NCBI RefSeq assembly: GCF_964019385.1
Contig: NC_088650.1
Location: forward strand, 26,561,266 to 26,625,265
Direction of reading: 5' to 3'
DNA length: 64,000 nucleotides
Origin: Sycon ciliatum
Lineage: Eukaryota; Porifera; Calcarea; Leucosolenida; Sycettidae
Shown: positions 44,185 to 56,530 of the stretch, piece after piece
Layout of the letters: each line of letters begins with the position of its first letter
How positions within the stretch are numbered: the stretch's first letter is position 1
Translations under genes and position numbers: made by a program
The notes under the pieces: generated by a model
The model's database searches: none
What the model was told of the DNA's origin: nothing
Seen by the model: the letters and a program-made list of their open reading frames with translations, nothing else

Positions 44185-46441
44185 TTTGGAAAGGTTTGGG
44201 AGAACTTCAATTTCAAATAATCAGTCAGGGAAGTGAACTGCCTGAAAAGAGAAAAAAACGCCAGACCCACCAGGACTCGAACCTGGGACCCTGCTTGTCA
44301 TGAGCAATGCTCTAACCACTGAGCTATGGGACCAGGCTGAACCTAGAAGGCGCTGACAAGTTTTTCACTCCAAAGGCAGCTCACAACACGTGCCACACAT
44401 ACTGATGGCACTTGGGTCTTTTTCCCTCCCCCAGGGGACCAACCACGGTCAGTTTCTGGAAACTACCAGAGGTGAAAGAAAGTGATTAAATTTGGAAAGG
44501 TTTGGGAGAACTTCAATTTCAAATAATCAGTCAGGGAAGTGAACTGCCTGAAAAGAGAAAAAAACGCCAGACCCACCAGGACTCGAACCTGGGACCCTGC
44601 TTGTCATGAGCAATGCTCTAACCACTGAGCTATGGGACCAGGCTGAACCTAGAAGGCGCTGACAAGTTTTTCACTCCAAAGGCAGCTCACAACACGTGCC
44701 ACACATACTGATGGCACTTGGGTCTTTTTCCCTCCCCCAGGGGACGAACCACGGTCAGTTTCTGGAAACTATCAGAGGTGAAAGAAAGTGATTAAATTTG
44801 GAAAGGTTTGGGAGAACTTCAATTTCAAATAATCAGTCAGGGAAGTGAACTGCCTGAAAAGAGAAAAAAACGCCAGACCCACCAGGACTCGAACCTGGGA
44901 CCCTGCTTGTCATGAGCAATGCTCTAACCACTGAGCTATGGGACCAGGCTGAACCTAGAAGGCGCTGACAAGTTTTTCACTCCAAAGGCAGCTCACAACA
45001 CGTGCCACACATACTGATGGCACTTGGGTCTTTTTCCCTCCCCCAGGGGACCAACCACGGTCAGTTTCTGGAAACTACCAGAGGTGAAAGAAAGTGATTA
45101 AATTTGGAAAGGTTTGGGAGAACTTCAATTTCAAATAATCAGTCAGGGAAGTGAACTGCCTGAAAAGAGAAAAAAACGCCAGACCCACCAGGACTCGAAC
45201 CTGGGACCCTGCTTGTCATGAGCAATGCTCTAACCACTGAGCTATGGGACCAGGCTGAACCTAGAAGGCGCTGACAAGTTTTTCACTCCAAAGGCAGCTC
45301 ACAACACGTGCCACACATACTGATGGCACTTGGGTCTTTTTCCCTCCCCCAGGGGACCAACCACGGTCAGTTTCTGGAAACTACCAGAGGTGAAAGAAAG
45401 TGATTAAATTTGGAAAGGTTTGGGAGAACTTCAATTTCAAATAATCAGTCAGGGAAGTGAACTGCCTGGGTCTGGCGTTTTTTTCTCTTTTCAGGCAGTT
45501 CACTTCCCTGACTGATTATTTGAAATTGAAGTTCTCCCAAACCTTTCCAAATTTAATCACTTTCTTTCACCTCTGGTAGTTTCCAGAAACTGACCGTGGT
45601 TGGTCCCCTGGGGGAGGGAAAAAGACCCAAGTGCCATCAGTATGTGTGGCACGTGTTGTGAGCTGCCTTTGGAGTGAAAAACTTGTCAGCGCCTTCTAGG
45701 TTCAGCCTGGTCCCATAGCTCAGTGGTTAGAGCATTGCTCATGACAAGCAGGGTCCCAGGTTCGAGTCCTGGTGGGTCTGGCGTTTTTTTCTCTTTTCAG
45801 GCAGTTCACTTCCCTGACTGATTATTTGAAATTGAAGTTCTCCCAAACCTTTCCAAATTTAATCACTTTCTTTCACCTCTGGTAGTTTCCAGAAACTGAC
45901 CGTGGTTGGTCCCCTGGGGGAGGGAAAAAGACCCAAGTGCCATCAGTATGTGTGGCACGTGTTGTGAGCTGCCTTTGGAGTGAAAAACTTGTCAGCGCCT
46001 TCTAGGTTCAGCCTGGTCCCATAGCTCAGTGGTTAGAGCATTGCTCATGACAAGCAGGGTCCCAGGTTCGAGTCCTGGTGGGTCTGGCGTTTTTTTCTCT
46101 TTTCAGGCAGTTCACTTCCCTGACTGATTATTTGAAATTGAAGTTCTCCCAAACCTTTCCAAATTTAATCACTTTCTTTCACCTCTGGTAGTTTCCAGAA
46201 ACTGACCGTGGTTGGTCCCCTGGGGGAGGGAAAAAGACCCAAGTGCCATCAGTATGTGTGGCACGTGTTGTGAGCTGCCTTTGGAGTGAAAAACTTGTCA
46301 GCGCCTTCTAGGTTCAGCCTGGTCCCATAGCTCAGTGGTTAGAGCATTGCTCATGACAAGCAGGGTCCCAGGTTCGAGTCCTGGTGGGTCTGGCGTTTTT
46401 TTCTCTTTTCAGGCAGTTCACTTCCCTGACTGATTATTTGA
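44185..46441. repeat. tRNA-like family 2, hairpin block 2 (306-bp units)
   Basis: Cores on minus at 44263-44333, 44569-44639, 44875-44945 and 45181-45251; on plus at 45709-45779, 46015-46085 and 46321-46391. Exact 306-bp period; strand flips at about 45467. Near-identical units. Confidence 0.9.

Positions 46442-46485
<44 letters not shown>
46442..46485. repeat. (AAT)n microsatellite
   Basis: About 14 units between families 2 and 1. Confidence 0.9.
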
Positions 46486-46486
<1 letters not shown>

Positions 46487-46904
46487 TTTATGACTTGGGG
46501 CTCCCCGCGTGCTAGTTTGTACGTGAAGTGTGTGGGTTACAGTGAGGGCTGCGTCCCACCCGCCTGTGTGGATTCACAGGAAGTGTGAGTTACGAAGTCT
46601 GAAGAAAACGTTGAACGGTCTCTGCTTGGATGACGACTACACCATAGCTCAGTGGTTAGAGCATCGCTGGCTACAAGCGAGGGTCCCTGGTTCGAGTCCT
46701 GGTGGTGACAGTCAATTTTTTCTTCAGACTTTTCCCGTTTGTCTCTTTCCCTCAAAACCAGTCAATAATAATAATAATAATATTAACTGGTTTGAGGGAA
46801 AGAGACAAACGGGAAAAGTCTGAAGAAAAAATTGACTGTCACCACCAGGACTCGAACCAGGGACCCTCGCTTGTAGCCAGCGATGCTCTAACCACTGAGC
46901 TATG
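46486..46904. repeat. tRNA-like family 1, one plus and one truncated minus unit
   Basis: Plus core 46638-46709. (AAT)n at 46764-46783. The minus core starting at 46838 is cut by (AAT)n at its acceptor end (about 46904). Confidence 0.85.
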
Positions 46905-46922
46905 ATAATAATAATAATACAA

Positions 46923-46954
<32 letters not shown>

Positions 46955-46956
46955 TG

Positions 46957-47175
46957 TAAAAGAGAAAAGGACATATGGATACGAGTTTAGAGTAACTCTC
47001 CATCACTGTAACATGATACTATATACAGTCAGAAAGTGCAATAACTAGGCACAAAACTGACAGAGTACTGAGACATTCGACGTCCTGACACCTAACTTTA
47101 ACACATCTCCGTAGCGCTAACCGACATACGTCCTTTTCTCTTTTACATTTATTTATGGCTCAACATCCGAGTTTC
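46957..47175. mobile_element. Family B fragment, hairpin block
   Basis: Minus-strand family B to about 47127, then plus-strand to GAGTTTCAAAT before (AAT)n. Confidence 0.75.
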
Positions 47176-47176
47176 A

Positions 47177-47207
<31 letters not shown>

Positions 47208-47508
47208 TTAACTGGTTTTGAGGGAAAGAGACAAACGGGAAAAGTCCGAAGAAAAAATTGACTGTCACCACCAGGACTCGAACCAGGGACCCTCGCTTGT
47301 AGCCAGCGATGCTCTAACCACTGAGCTATGGTGTAGTCGTCATCCAAGCAGAGACCGTTCAACGTTTTCTTCAGACTTCGTAACTCACACTTCCTGTGAA
47401 TCCACACAGGCGGGTGGGACGCAGCCCTCACTGTACCCACACACTTCACGTACAAACTAGCACGCGGGGAGCCCCAAGTCATAAAATATTAACTGGTTTT
47501 GAGGGAAA

Positions 47509-47545
<37 letters not shown>

Positions 47546-47581
47546 TTTTTTTTTTTTTTTTTTTGAAGTGCAAGCCTCTTT

Positions 47582-47665
<84 letters not shown>

Positions 47666-47709
47666 CTCTTTCCCTCAAACCAGTTAAAATAATAATAATA
47701 ATAATAATT
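47208..47709 (-). repeat. tRNA-like family 1 unit followed by AAT and poly-T tracts
   Basis: Core 47264-47335 on minus. The unit repeats its own start (AACTGGTTTTGAGGG) before ending in (AAT)n at 47510. Further AAT tracts at 47584-47665 and 47690-47709; T19 near 47546. Confidence 0.75.
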
Positions 47710-49431
47710 TTCCCGTTTGTCTCTTTCCCTCAAACCAGTCAATATTTTATGACTTGGGGCTCCCCGCGTGCTAGTTTGTACGTGAAGTGTGTGGGTTACA
47801 GTGAGGGCTGCGTCCCACCCGCCTGTGTGGATTCACAGGAAGTGTGAGTTACGAAGTCTGAAGAAAAAAAAATGTTGAACGGCCTCTGCTGGGATGACGA
47901 CTACACCATAGCTCAGTGGTTAGAGCATCGCTGGCTACAAGCGAAGGTCCCTGGTTCGAGTCCTGGTGGTGACAGTCAATTTTTTCTTCAGACTTTTCCC
48001 GTTTGTCTCTTTCCCTCAAACCAGTCAATATTTTATGACTTGGGGCTCCCCGCGTGCTAGTTTGTACGTGAAGTGTGTGGGTTACAGTGAGGGCTGCGTC
48101 CCACCCGCCTGTGTGGATTCACAGGAAGTGTGAGTTACGAAGTCTGAAGAAAATGTTGAACGGCCTCTGCTGGGATGACGACTACACCATAGCTCAGTGG
48201 TTAGAGCATCGCTGGCTACAAGCGAAGGTCCCTGGTTCGAGTCCTGGTGGTGACAGTCAATTTTTTCTTCAGACTTTTCCCGTTTGTCTCTTTCCCTCAA
48301 ACCAGTCAATATTTTATGACTTGGGGCTCCCCGCGTGCTAGTTTGTACGTGAAGTGTGTGGGTTACAGTGAGGGCTGCGTCCCACCCGCCTGTGTGGATT
48401 CACAGGAAGTGTGAGTTACGAAGTCTGAAGAAAATGTTGAACGGCCTCTGCTGGGATGACGACTACACCATAGCTCAGTGGTTAGAGCATCGCTGGCTAC
48501 AAGCGAAGGTCCCTGGTTCGAGTCCTGGTGGTGACAGTCAATTTTTTCTTCAGACTTTTCCCGTTTGTCTCTTTCCCTCAAACCAGTCAATATTTTATGA
48601 CTTGGGGCTCACCGCGTGCTAGTTTGTACGTGAAGTGTGTGGGTTACAGTGAGGGCTGCGTCCCACCCGCCTGTGTGGATTCACAGGAAGTGTGAGTTAC
48701 GAAGTCTGAAGAAAATGTTGAACGGCCTCTGCTGGGATGACGACTACACCATAGCTCAGTGGTTAGAGCATCGCTGGCTACAAGCGAAGGTCCCTGGTTC
48801 GAGTCCTGGTGGTGACAGTCAATTTTTTCTTCAGACTTTTCCCGTTTGTCTCTTTCCCTCAAACCAGTCAATATTTTATGACTTGGGGCTCCCCGCGTGC
48901 TAGTTTGTACGTGAAGTGTGTGGGTTACAGTGAGGGCTGCGTCCCACCCGCCTGTGTGGATTCACAGGAAGTGTGAGTTACGAAGTCTGAAGAAAATGTT
49001 GAACGGCCTCTGCTGGGATGACGACTACACCATAGCTCAGTGGTTAGAGCATCGCTGGCTACAAGCGAAGGTCCCTGGTTCGAGTCCTGGTGGTGACAGT
49101 CAATTTTTTCTTCAGACTTTTCCCGTTTGTCTCTTTCCCTCAAACCAGTCAATATTTTATGACTTGGGGCTCCCCGCGTGCTAGTTTGTACGTGAAGTGT
49201 GTGGGTTACAGTGAGGGCTGCGTCCCACCCGCCTGTGTGGATTCACAGGAAGTGTGAGTTACGAAGTCTGAAGAAAATGTTGAACGGCCTCTGCTGGGAT
49301 GACGACTACACCATAGCTCAGTGGTTAGAGCATCGCTGGCTACAAGCGAAGGTCCCTGGTTCGAGTCCTGGTGGTGACAGTCAATTTTTTCTTCAGACTT
49401 TTCCCGTTTGTCTCTTTCCCTCAAACCAGTC
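47710..49431 (+). repeat. tRNA-like family 1 tandem array, 281-bp units
   Basis: Six cores: 47902-47973, 48183-48254, 48464-48535, 48745-48816, 49026-49097, 49307-49378. Exact 281-bp period except the first, which has 4 extra A. Units are essentially identical. Bounded by (AAT)n on both sides. Confidence 0.9.
48183..48254 (+). tRNA. tRNA-like element, family 1 (representative of 15)
   Basis: The 72 nt fold as D-arm GCTC-AGTGGTTA-GAGC, anticodon stem TCGCT/AGCGA, loop GGCTACA (no U33), T-arm CCTGG/CCTGG with one T-T mismatch. The acceptor TACACCA/TGGTGAC pairs in only 5 of 7 positions. A and B boxes are intact and a T6 run follows. A perfect 14-bp inverted repeat (48140-48153 and 48263-48276) brackets the whole element. 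Related in sequence to family 2, so both derive from one tRNA-like ancestor. Probably a Pol III-transcribed repeat, not a decoding tRNA. Confidence 0.55.
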
Positions 49432-49568
49432 AATAATAATAATAATAATAATAATAATAATTTTACAAGAAGTCGGAGGCGGATAATACTTTAATAACGA
49501 AGGTACGTGTTAGGTCGTAAGTATCCACGCAAACACACATCCAGTCAAAATAAGGCACTTGTCAAAGT

Positions 49569-49602
49569 ATCCGAACGTTTTCGGTCCCTTCTCATCAAGG
49601 AT
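49569..49602 (-). ncRNA. Degenerate hammerhead in Penelope 3' region
   Basis: Downstream of the RT stop: stem I ATCC/GGAT, core TTGATGA (C3 changed to U), GAAA, self-complementary AACGTT stem III, C17. Stem II is poor. The mirror copy lies at 52348-52381 on plus. Confidence 0.4.
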
Positions 49603-49756
49603 TATACAGGGAATGGCTCAAGTTGAAAAGACTAAAACTTATATAGCGTAAAGATATGAGATAACAACACTCGTGACAAAGTGAAAAAAGTATCAAGTTC
49701 AGCACGACACAAAACTCGAAGGACATAATAATAGCGACAAGAACATAGTGAGCAAA

Positions 49757-51600
49757 TTAAGTTACATTGTTAACACCTCGACGAGGAGTAACACCAAACA
49801 ATTGTAGCGACAACACATTTTCTTTTTGTACGCAAAGTTCAGGATCTAACTTACGGATATACAAAGCTTCTAACACAGCCAGATGCAACGCACATCTACC
49901 ACGTGACAATATTGAGAACACATTATCACTGTACAACTCACGACAATTGGTACGGGCTGACAGATGTTGCTTGATGGACGAAGTGCGATTCTTAGCTCCG
50001 TTGGGTGTAGTCTCCTCCAATGTCCCGTCATCTCGCCTCTTCGCGGCATCACCACTATCCGTCTCTTTGCTTTTCCGCGGCCTTCCACGTTTTCTGACAC
50101 TAGCCGTTGTGTGCGCGATGCCCAGTGTCCTTTCAGCTACGTCTCCTCCATTGCGGATTTCTATTGATCTTCTTACTCCAACTTGTCCGGTGTTCGATAT
50201 TGAGGTTCGTTTTCGCGGTCTACCACGTTTTCGAATATTGACTGTTGTTGTCACTTCCGTTGTCGTTGTACGTGCGTCCTCACCAGTCCGTATTTTTACT
50301 TGGCTTCGCGTAACCCTTCCCGACGCAGACAGATCCTTTGTCAATTTCGGTGGTTTACGTGTCGGTCTTTCACCATCTTTCACGCTGTTCTCAGCTGGAC
50401 CCTGCGCTATACACGCGGAGGAGGACGGGCATGCAGTGATATCTTCACAGGAAGAGGAAGATCCACCGATGGACTGGACAGCACATTTTGGAGGACGACC
50501 ACGGCGAGGACGACACTCACGCGCATCAAGCGGAACAAAACTTAACGGCACATGTTGACGAATGCGCGCGCCCAGGTGCTGAAGGGTTCTACCTACATAC
50601 CGATCTTCACATTGTCGGCATTGAAAGAAATAGATAAGGTTACTTTTACTAAGGGTAGGTAGAACATCCTTCTTCACACTGAACGCACGCACTGTCCCAA
50701 ATATGACGTACAGCTTGACGCACGGATAAGATGGACATACGATACCACGAACATCCTTCTCCACGCGCGCAGAACCGGCGCCAACCCAGGGTAAACGGAG
50801 CACCACTGGGCAAAGGTCAGGTCCAAATTGGATCGGCTTGTCTGTCGCCGGTTTTTCGTTGATAAGCTTGGCCAGAAATTCCTTTGGATAGCCGTTGTTC
50901 GTAAATATTGATGTCAGTCTGTCTAATTCGTCCTGCAATAGATGAGGGGAACATATTCTATGCGCACGATAAACTAGCGCTTTCACAAGATGTTTCTTCG
51001 ATTTCGTTGGAGTATAGCTCCCCCACGGAATGTAGAGGCCGGTGAAAGTTGGCTTCCTATAGATAGTGGTGTCCAAACTCTTAGTGTTAATGTTGCGTGA
51101 AATTTGTACATCCAAGAAGGATAATCTGCCGTTTTGTTCCGCTTCCGACGTGAATCTCAACGCCGGATGGAGGCTATTCAGAGTTAGTAGAAAAGTCCCA
51201 CAGACATCCTCATCCTCATCGTGACAGTACACATCGTCTACAAAACGACAGTACATAGAGGGCCACAATGATGGACTAATGGACGCTTCACAGAACCCTA
51301 CAAATATATTAGCCAATACAGGACCAAGTGGCGAGCCCATGGCAACGCCATCTATTTGTTTATACATAACGTTGCCAAATGAAAACTCAACGCCAGATGT
51401 AACCATTAACATGAGTTTCACAAACTCCGTTTCGTTCAAGGACGGCGGAGTAATGGACTTATTGTGGTACAGTGTTGTTGCGCAGATGTCAATGGTCTCC
51501 CGTAGTGGCACGTTAGTAAATAAGCTGACCACGTCATACGAACACATGAATCCGCTCGATTCAAAGTTTGCGTCCCTTAGCTTTTCCACACGTAAACCAC
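49757..51600 (-). CDS. Penelope-like reverse transcriptase with GIY-YIG endonuclease (5'-truncated)
   Basis: From about 51590 the minus frame reads SYDVVSLFTNVPL (RT), GVAMGSPLGPVLANIFVG, the catalytic RFVDDVYC, FLDVQISR and TTIYRKPTFT. A linker follows, then a GIY-YIG domain (NLIYFFQCRQCEDRYVGRT, IRQH), which in endonuclease-positive Penelope elements nicks the target. The C-terminus has three AT-hook-like motifs (RPRRGRPPKC, RKRGRPRKR, RKRGRPRKSK) and ends at 49757. The N-terminal part of the RT is missing. The frame stays open further upstream to 52183, but that stretch is the antisense of the inverted arm, not real N-terminus. AT-hooks suggest affinity for A/T-rich target DNA (inference). 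Confidence 0.8.
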
Positions 51601-52347
51601 CGAAATTGACAAAGGATCTGTCTGCGTCGGGAAGGGTTACGCGAAGCCAAGTAAAAATACGGACTGGTGAGGACGCACGTACAACGACAACGGAAGTGAC
51701 AACAACAGTCAATATTCGAAAACGTGGTAGACCGCGAAAACGAACCTCAATATCGAACACCGGACAAGTTGGAGTAAGAAGATCAATAGAAATCCGCAAT
51801 GGAGGAGACGTAGCTGAAAGGACACTGGGCATCGCGCACACAACGGCTAGTGTCAGAAAACGTGGAAGGCCGCGGAAAAGCAAAGAGACGGATAGTGGTG
51901 ATGCCGCGAAGAGGCGAGATGACGGGACATTGGAGGAGACTACACCCAACGGAGCTAAGAATCGCACTTCGTCCATCAAGCAACATCTGTCAGCCCGTAC
52001 CAATTGTCGTGAGTTGTACAGTGATAATGTGTTCTCAATATTGTCACGTGGTAGATGTGCGTTGCATCTGGCTGTGTTAGAAGCTTTGTATATCCGTAAG
52101 TTAGATCCTGAACTTTGCGTACAAAAAGAAAATGTGTTGTCGCTACAATTGTTTGGTGTTACTCCTCGTCGAGGTGTTAACAATGTAACTTAATTTGCTC
52201 ACTATGTTCTTGTCGCTATTATTATGTCCTTCGAGTTTTGTGTCGTGCTGAACTTGATACTTTTTTCACTTTGTCACGAGTGTTGTTATCTCATATCTTT
52301 ACGCTATATAAGTTTTAGTCTTTTCAACTTGAGCCATTCCCTGTATA

Positions 52348-52381
52348 ATCCTTGATGAGAAGGGACCGAAAACGTTCGGAT
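52348..52381 (+). ncRNA. Degenerate hammerhead, mirror copy in right arm
   Basis: Exact mirror of the motif at 49569-49602, identical bases. Confidence 0.4.
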
Positions 52382-52459
52382 ACTTTGACAAGTGCCTTAT
52401 TTTGACTGGATGTGTGTTTGCGTGGATACTTACGACCTAACACGTACCTTCGTTATTAA

Positions 52460-52948
<489 letters not shown>

Positions 52949-52998
<50 letters not shown>

Positions 52999-53157
52999 TG
53001 TTTATTTTTTACATAATTGTTTATTTTATTTTATTCGTGTTCGATATTGAATTTTAATTTTAATTTATTTATTTTTTACAAATATTGTTTTTATTCCATT
53101 TCACATTTTTCATTCGTGTTGGGTTTAACTACTCACTATAATAATAATAATAATAAT
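52949..53157. repeat. AAT tracts and T-rich spacer
   Basis: (AAT)n at 52949-52998 and 53140-53157. Between them lies T/A-rich unique sequence with no frame. Confidence 0.8.
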
Positions 53158-53438
53158 TAGTTAGTATTTTATGACTTGGGGCTCCCCGCGTGCTAGTTTG
53201 TACGTGAAGTGTGTGGGTACAGTGAGGGCTGCGTCCCACCCGCCTGTGTGGATTCACAGGAAGTGTGAGTTACGAAGTCTGAAGAAAACATTGAACGGTC
53301 TCTGCTTGGATGACGACTACACCATAGCTCAGTGGTTAGAGCATCGCTGGCTACAAGCGAGGGTCCCTGGTTCGAGTCCTGGTGGTGACAGTCAATTGTT
53401 TCTTCAGACTTTTCCCGTTTGTCTCTTTCCCTCAAACC

Positions 53439-53442
<4 letters not shown>
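53158..53442 (+). repeat. tRNA-like family 1 unit
   Basis: Core 53318-53389 on plus, then (AAT)n at 53443-53480. Confidence 0.85.
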
Positions 53443-53480
<38 letters not shown>

Positions 53481-54762
53481 GCTCAAGACGCAACTCACTG
53501 CAGAATACAAAAAGAGATTGTATTTGCTTCTTAACAGTGGATTGAATGCGCGAAACATGATCAAGGCCATCAATACGTATGCTCTGCCGGTTATGACATA
53601 TAGTTATGGAATCGTAAATTGGACCGAGGCTGAAATCAAGACCACAGATCGAGTGACAAGATCAGCCTTGACTGCGTCTGGATTTCACCACCCCAAAGCC
53701 TCAGTCAACAGGCTCTACATGAAGAGGGGAGATGGAGGCCGGGGCTTGGTCTCTTGTGAGGATATGCACGGCCGGAGCATGTGTGGCCTGGCCCGCTACA
53801 TGAGTACCAGCCCAATAGACAGAATAAGCCTGCTTTATCAGTATCATCAACAAAAACCTACAACAAAAAGCCACTCAATAACTGCAAAGGCCGCTAAGTT
53901 CCTGTCGAGTTTGGATCTGCCAGCAGCTGGACCAGCTTTACCCAATAAGCATACCATTAAACAAGCGTGCGCTGAGCGAAAATCCAAAACACTTTCCACT
54001 ATGCCGCTGCATGGGAGGTATTGGAGCCGATTGGAGGAGAATCGCCTAGATAAGGAGCTTACCTTCATGTGGTTGAAATCAAGGACACTGAAACCTTCAA
54101 CTGAAGGCATGATTATGGCAGCACAAGACCAATCCCTCAAAACGAAAAATTACCAATACGCCATAATGAAGTCAATTCCTCGAACTGATGCCAATTGCAG
54201 GCTTTGCAAGGGCAGCTTAGAAACAATTGACCACATTGTCAGTGCCTGCCCAGTTCTGGCTCGGACCAGTTACATTGAACGACATAACCGGATAGTAAAG
54301 TATGTGCACTTCGAAATGTGTAAAGCACGAGATCTACCTACTGGTGCTTCACGATTCGACCACCAGCTCAAGGCATTGGTCAAGAGTAATCAGTATCGCC
54401 TCTATTGGGAGTATTCGGTCCCAACTGACCTGAAACTATCAGCAAACAGGCCCGATCTGCTCCTTGTTGATGACAAGGAGCGCATCGCCTACATTATAGA
54501 CATCAGCGTTCCTGGTGAGAACAACATCAATAAGAAAATGGCTGAAAAGCGCTCGAAATATTATGATTTGAAGCGGGAGATTTCGAGGATTTGGTCCCTC
54601 AACCAGGTTGACGTGGTCCCTGTGGTTTTCGGTGCCCTGGGAGGCTTGGTGGGGGAGACTCCTCAATGCCTTCGGACTGTGCAGGGAGGAGACCTGGCTA
54701 TTGTGCAACAGGAGGCTATACAAGGTTCGATTAAAATACTGAGAACTATCCTTAACATGTAG
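53481..54762 (+). pseudogene. 5'-truncated R4/Dong-like LINE: RT thumb and restriction-like endonuclease
   Basis: About 427 residues with no stop, starting abruptly after (AAT)n with no own start codon (the Asn run just upstream is translated microsatellite). It aligns by motif with the C-terminal third of the intact LINE: INTYALPVMTYSYGIVNW, GFHHPKA, LHGRYW, CCHC C-x2-C-x8-H-x4-C (CRLCKGS, HIVSAC), RHNRIVKY, RPDLLL, IIDISVP, KYYDLKREISRIW. The RT palm (YMDD) is absent. It is clearly a different subfamily from 32924-36658. The 3' UTR runs to about 55105, ending in GAAATAATAAAG. The endonuclease domain looks intact but would need a start codon. Confidence 0.8.
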
Positions 54763-55107
54763 ATGCACCTCTGCTGCGTTTGCATGTTCAATAGCTAAGA
54801 GACTTGACTAACGACTGATAAAGACTGATATTTCCTTTGTTACTACTCCCTTCATTGGTTGATGTATTTTGCCTGTCGCTGCAAATTCTTTATTATTGTT
54901 TTGATGTTGGAGTTCGGATTGAGTTTCTTTCCTTTCTTCCTCTTCCTTCAACTAGTTCTTGTCCCTTTGGTTTTTAGGTTTTATTTATTTATTTATTTTT
55001 GTTTTTGTTTTTTCACTTTCTTTTTGCTGTCCCACCCATGGAAATATTTCCCGGTGGGTCTGGCTTATCGCCTTCGAAAGAAGTGAATAAAGGAGAAATA
55101 ATAAAGG

Positions 55108-55268
55108 GTTTGCTCCCCACACTGGAGCTAGCGCTATTCCGCCGACTTTACTTGACACTTGACTGACTCACGACTGCCATGCAGAGCACACGAGAAGTCC
55201 ATCGAACCTTCGACTCGGCAAACCTGCAAGAAAGCACCACTCCCTGCTCAATACACAGTGTTTCGGGG
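55108..55268 (-). mobile_element. Family C fragment cut by (AAT)n inside its ribozyme
   Basis: Minus-strand family C holding only the 3' half of the hammerhead (CCCC-GAAA, stem III, TTGAGC). The other half is replaced by (AAT)n at 55269-55292. Confidence 0.75.
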
Positions 55269-55292
55269 AATAATAATAATAATAATAATAAT

Positions 55293-55638
55293 ACATAAGT
55301 ACTCGTGCTGCGCCCCCACAACCGATAGAGGATGCCCAGGAGTGGTGCAGCGCAAGAAGAGCGTGGGCTGTAACCAGGTTCCGTCTGAAACCAAACTGAT
55401 TCGCTGCAAGCAGTGAGTTGCCCTCGAGGTAGTTCGTAATTTGCATGTTGATAATGGTCTCCATTAACTTGGATATCACACCAAGGAGAGACACGGGGCG
55501 GTAGTTCTTGAGCTGTGAGCGAGATGAGCGTTTATACTTTGAAGTACACAAGAACAACATGGCGAGCGTCCAGGCCTGAGGTTGGTATCCATGCCGGAAG
55601 CACAATGAGAAAAGCTTGGTCTGGACCGGTGCGAGCAC
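55293..55638 (-). pseudogene. Jockey/CR1-like RT fragment
   Basis: The minus frame contains QLKNYRPVSLLGVISKLME and NQFGFRRNLVTAHALL, the RT fingers region only. It is cut by (AAT)n on one side and by another retroelement fragment on the other. Confidence 0.65.
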
Positions 55639-55654
55639 CGAAGCGCATTTTTCA

Positions 55655-56530
55655 GGACAGGGGGGGGGGGGGGGGATGCTGTCCGGCCCATTGGCTTTCG
55701 ACTATGTAGTCGAGATGGCGCAGGAGGCGGTGAACATTCTGGATGAGGAAGTGGACGTGGGTGAGTGGTGGAAGTGGGTGAGCAAGCGCTGGGGTTCCAA
55801 GGGAGACCCTAGCCCGTATGTCCAGGCGTGCCTCTGGCTGACGATTAGCCCAGGCGGCAGAGATGACCTCAACGTGCAGTGGGAGCAAACGTGGCTCAAT
55901 CTCCAAATCGGGCAGTACCTCCTGCAGTCCGCCGGCCAGGGGGTCCCGAAGCTCGTTATGGCGAGCCGACGGATAGCCGCCGGTCGGGCACTTGAGGGCG
56001 TGGTGGGTAGTCATGGACTTCCCACAGACCCAATGATCACATACACTATCCATTGGCAGACCATACTATGGCCTATGCATAGCACGTCTCTGAAATCCGA
56101 CTTCTTCAGCACAGTGGGGTTTTTCCAGGACGGTTGGGTTGTGCTGTTAACCACGTTGACATGCCCTTCTCGTCTGCTACTGCGAGCAGCTGCCACTGGA
56201 CCGGTGAAAGCTCCGCGGCAAGCTCTGTCTGCTGCTGCAGGCACCCACCGACTTTCTCCTAGCGCTTTTGTCGGGCGATGCCTCGTGCCTCGCTAACGGC
56301 TTCTAGAACAGGATTGGCCATACCCTCCACGATACTCAAGACGCTTTGCGAGTTTTTGGTCCGGACTGGTGGCTGGGGCGTCTTGGACGCTCTCGCTACG
56401 GTGGGCGTCGATCAAGTTCACGATTGGCGCCGTTATAGCAAGTGATGCCTGATGCTCTGCCTCTGCAGACTTTGCTGCCGTAGGGATTGGCAAGCCCCCG
56501 AATCGTGTCTGGAGGGACAGAAGCTGTCTC
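55655..56530 (-). pseudogene. C-terminal fragment of an RT-type element with CCHH/RHN nuclease-like tail
   Basis: Minus strand in order: TRFGGLPIPTAAKSAEAEH and ASLAITAPIVNLI (56.5-56.4 kb), SDFRDVL (56.1 kb), then after a frameshift CDHWVCGKSMTTHHALKC, GGYPSARHNELRD, LEIEPRLLPL and ARLDIRA (56.05-55.75 kb). This series recalls the C-termini of RT proteins common in cnidarian and sponge genomes; the clade is not resolved. A G15 run near 55661 follows. Frameshifted, dead. Confidence 0.55.

Noticed and set aside
42479..46391. Functional tRNA gene cluster
   Set aside because: All copies lack U33 and have acceptor mismatches. I keep them as tRNA-like repeats.
42431..49431. Regularly spaced repeats resembling a CRISPR array
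   Set aside because: Units are 281-306 bp, wholly conserved with no variable spacers, contain tRNA-like folds, and the DNA is eukaryotic.
47872..49486. Tandem 88-codon frames repeated every 281 bp, and their 75-codon antisense partners
   Set aside because: They run through the tRNA-like core and repeat only because the DNA unit repeats.
49757..52183. A continuous 808-codon frame across the whole Penelope block
   Set aside because: Its first third is the antisense of the inverted right arm, not a real N-terminus. Only the part from about 51590 down is homologous to Penelope RT.
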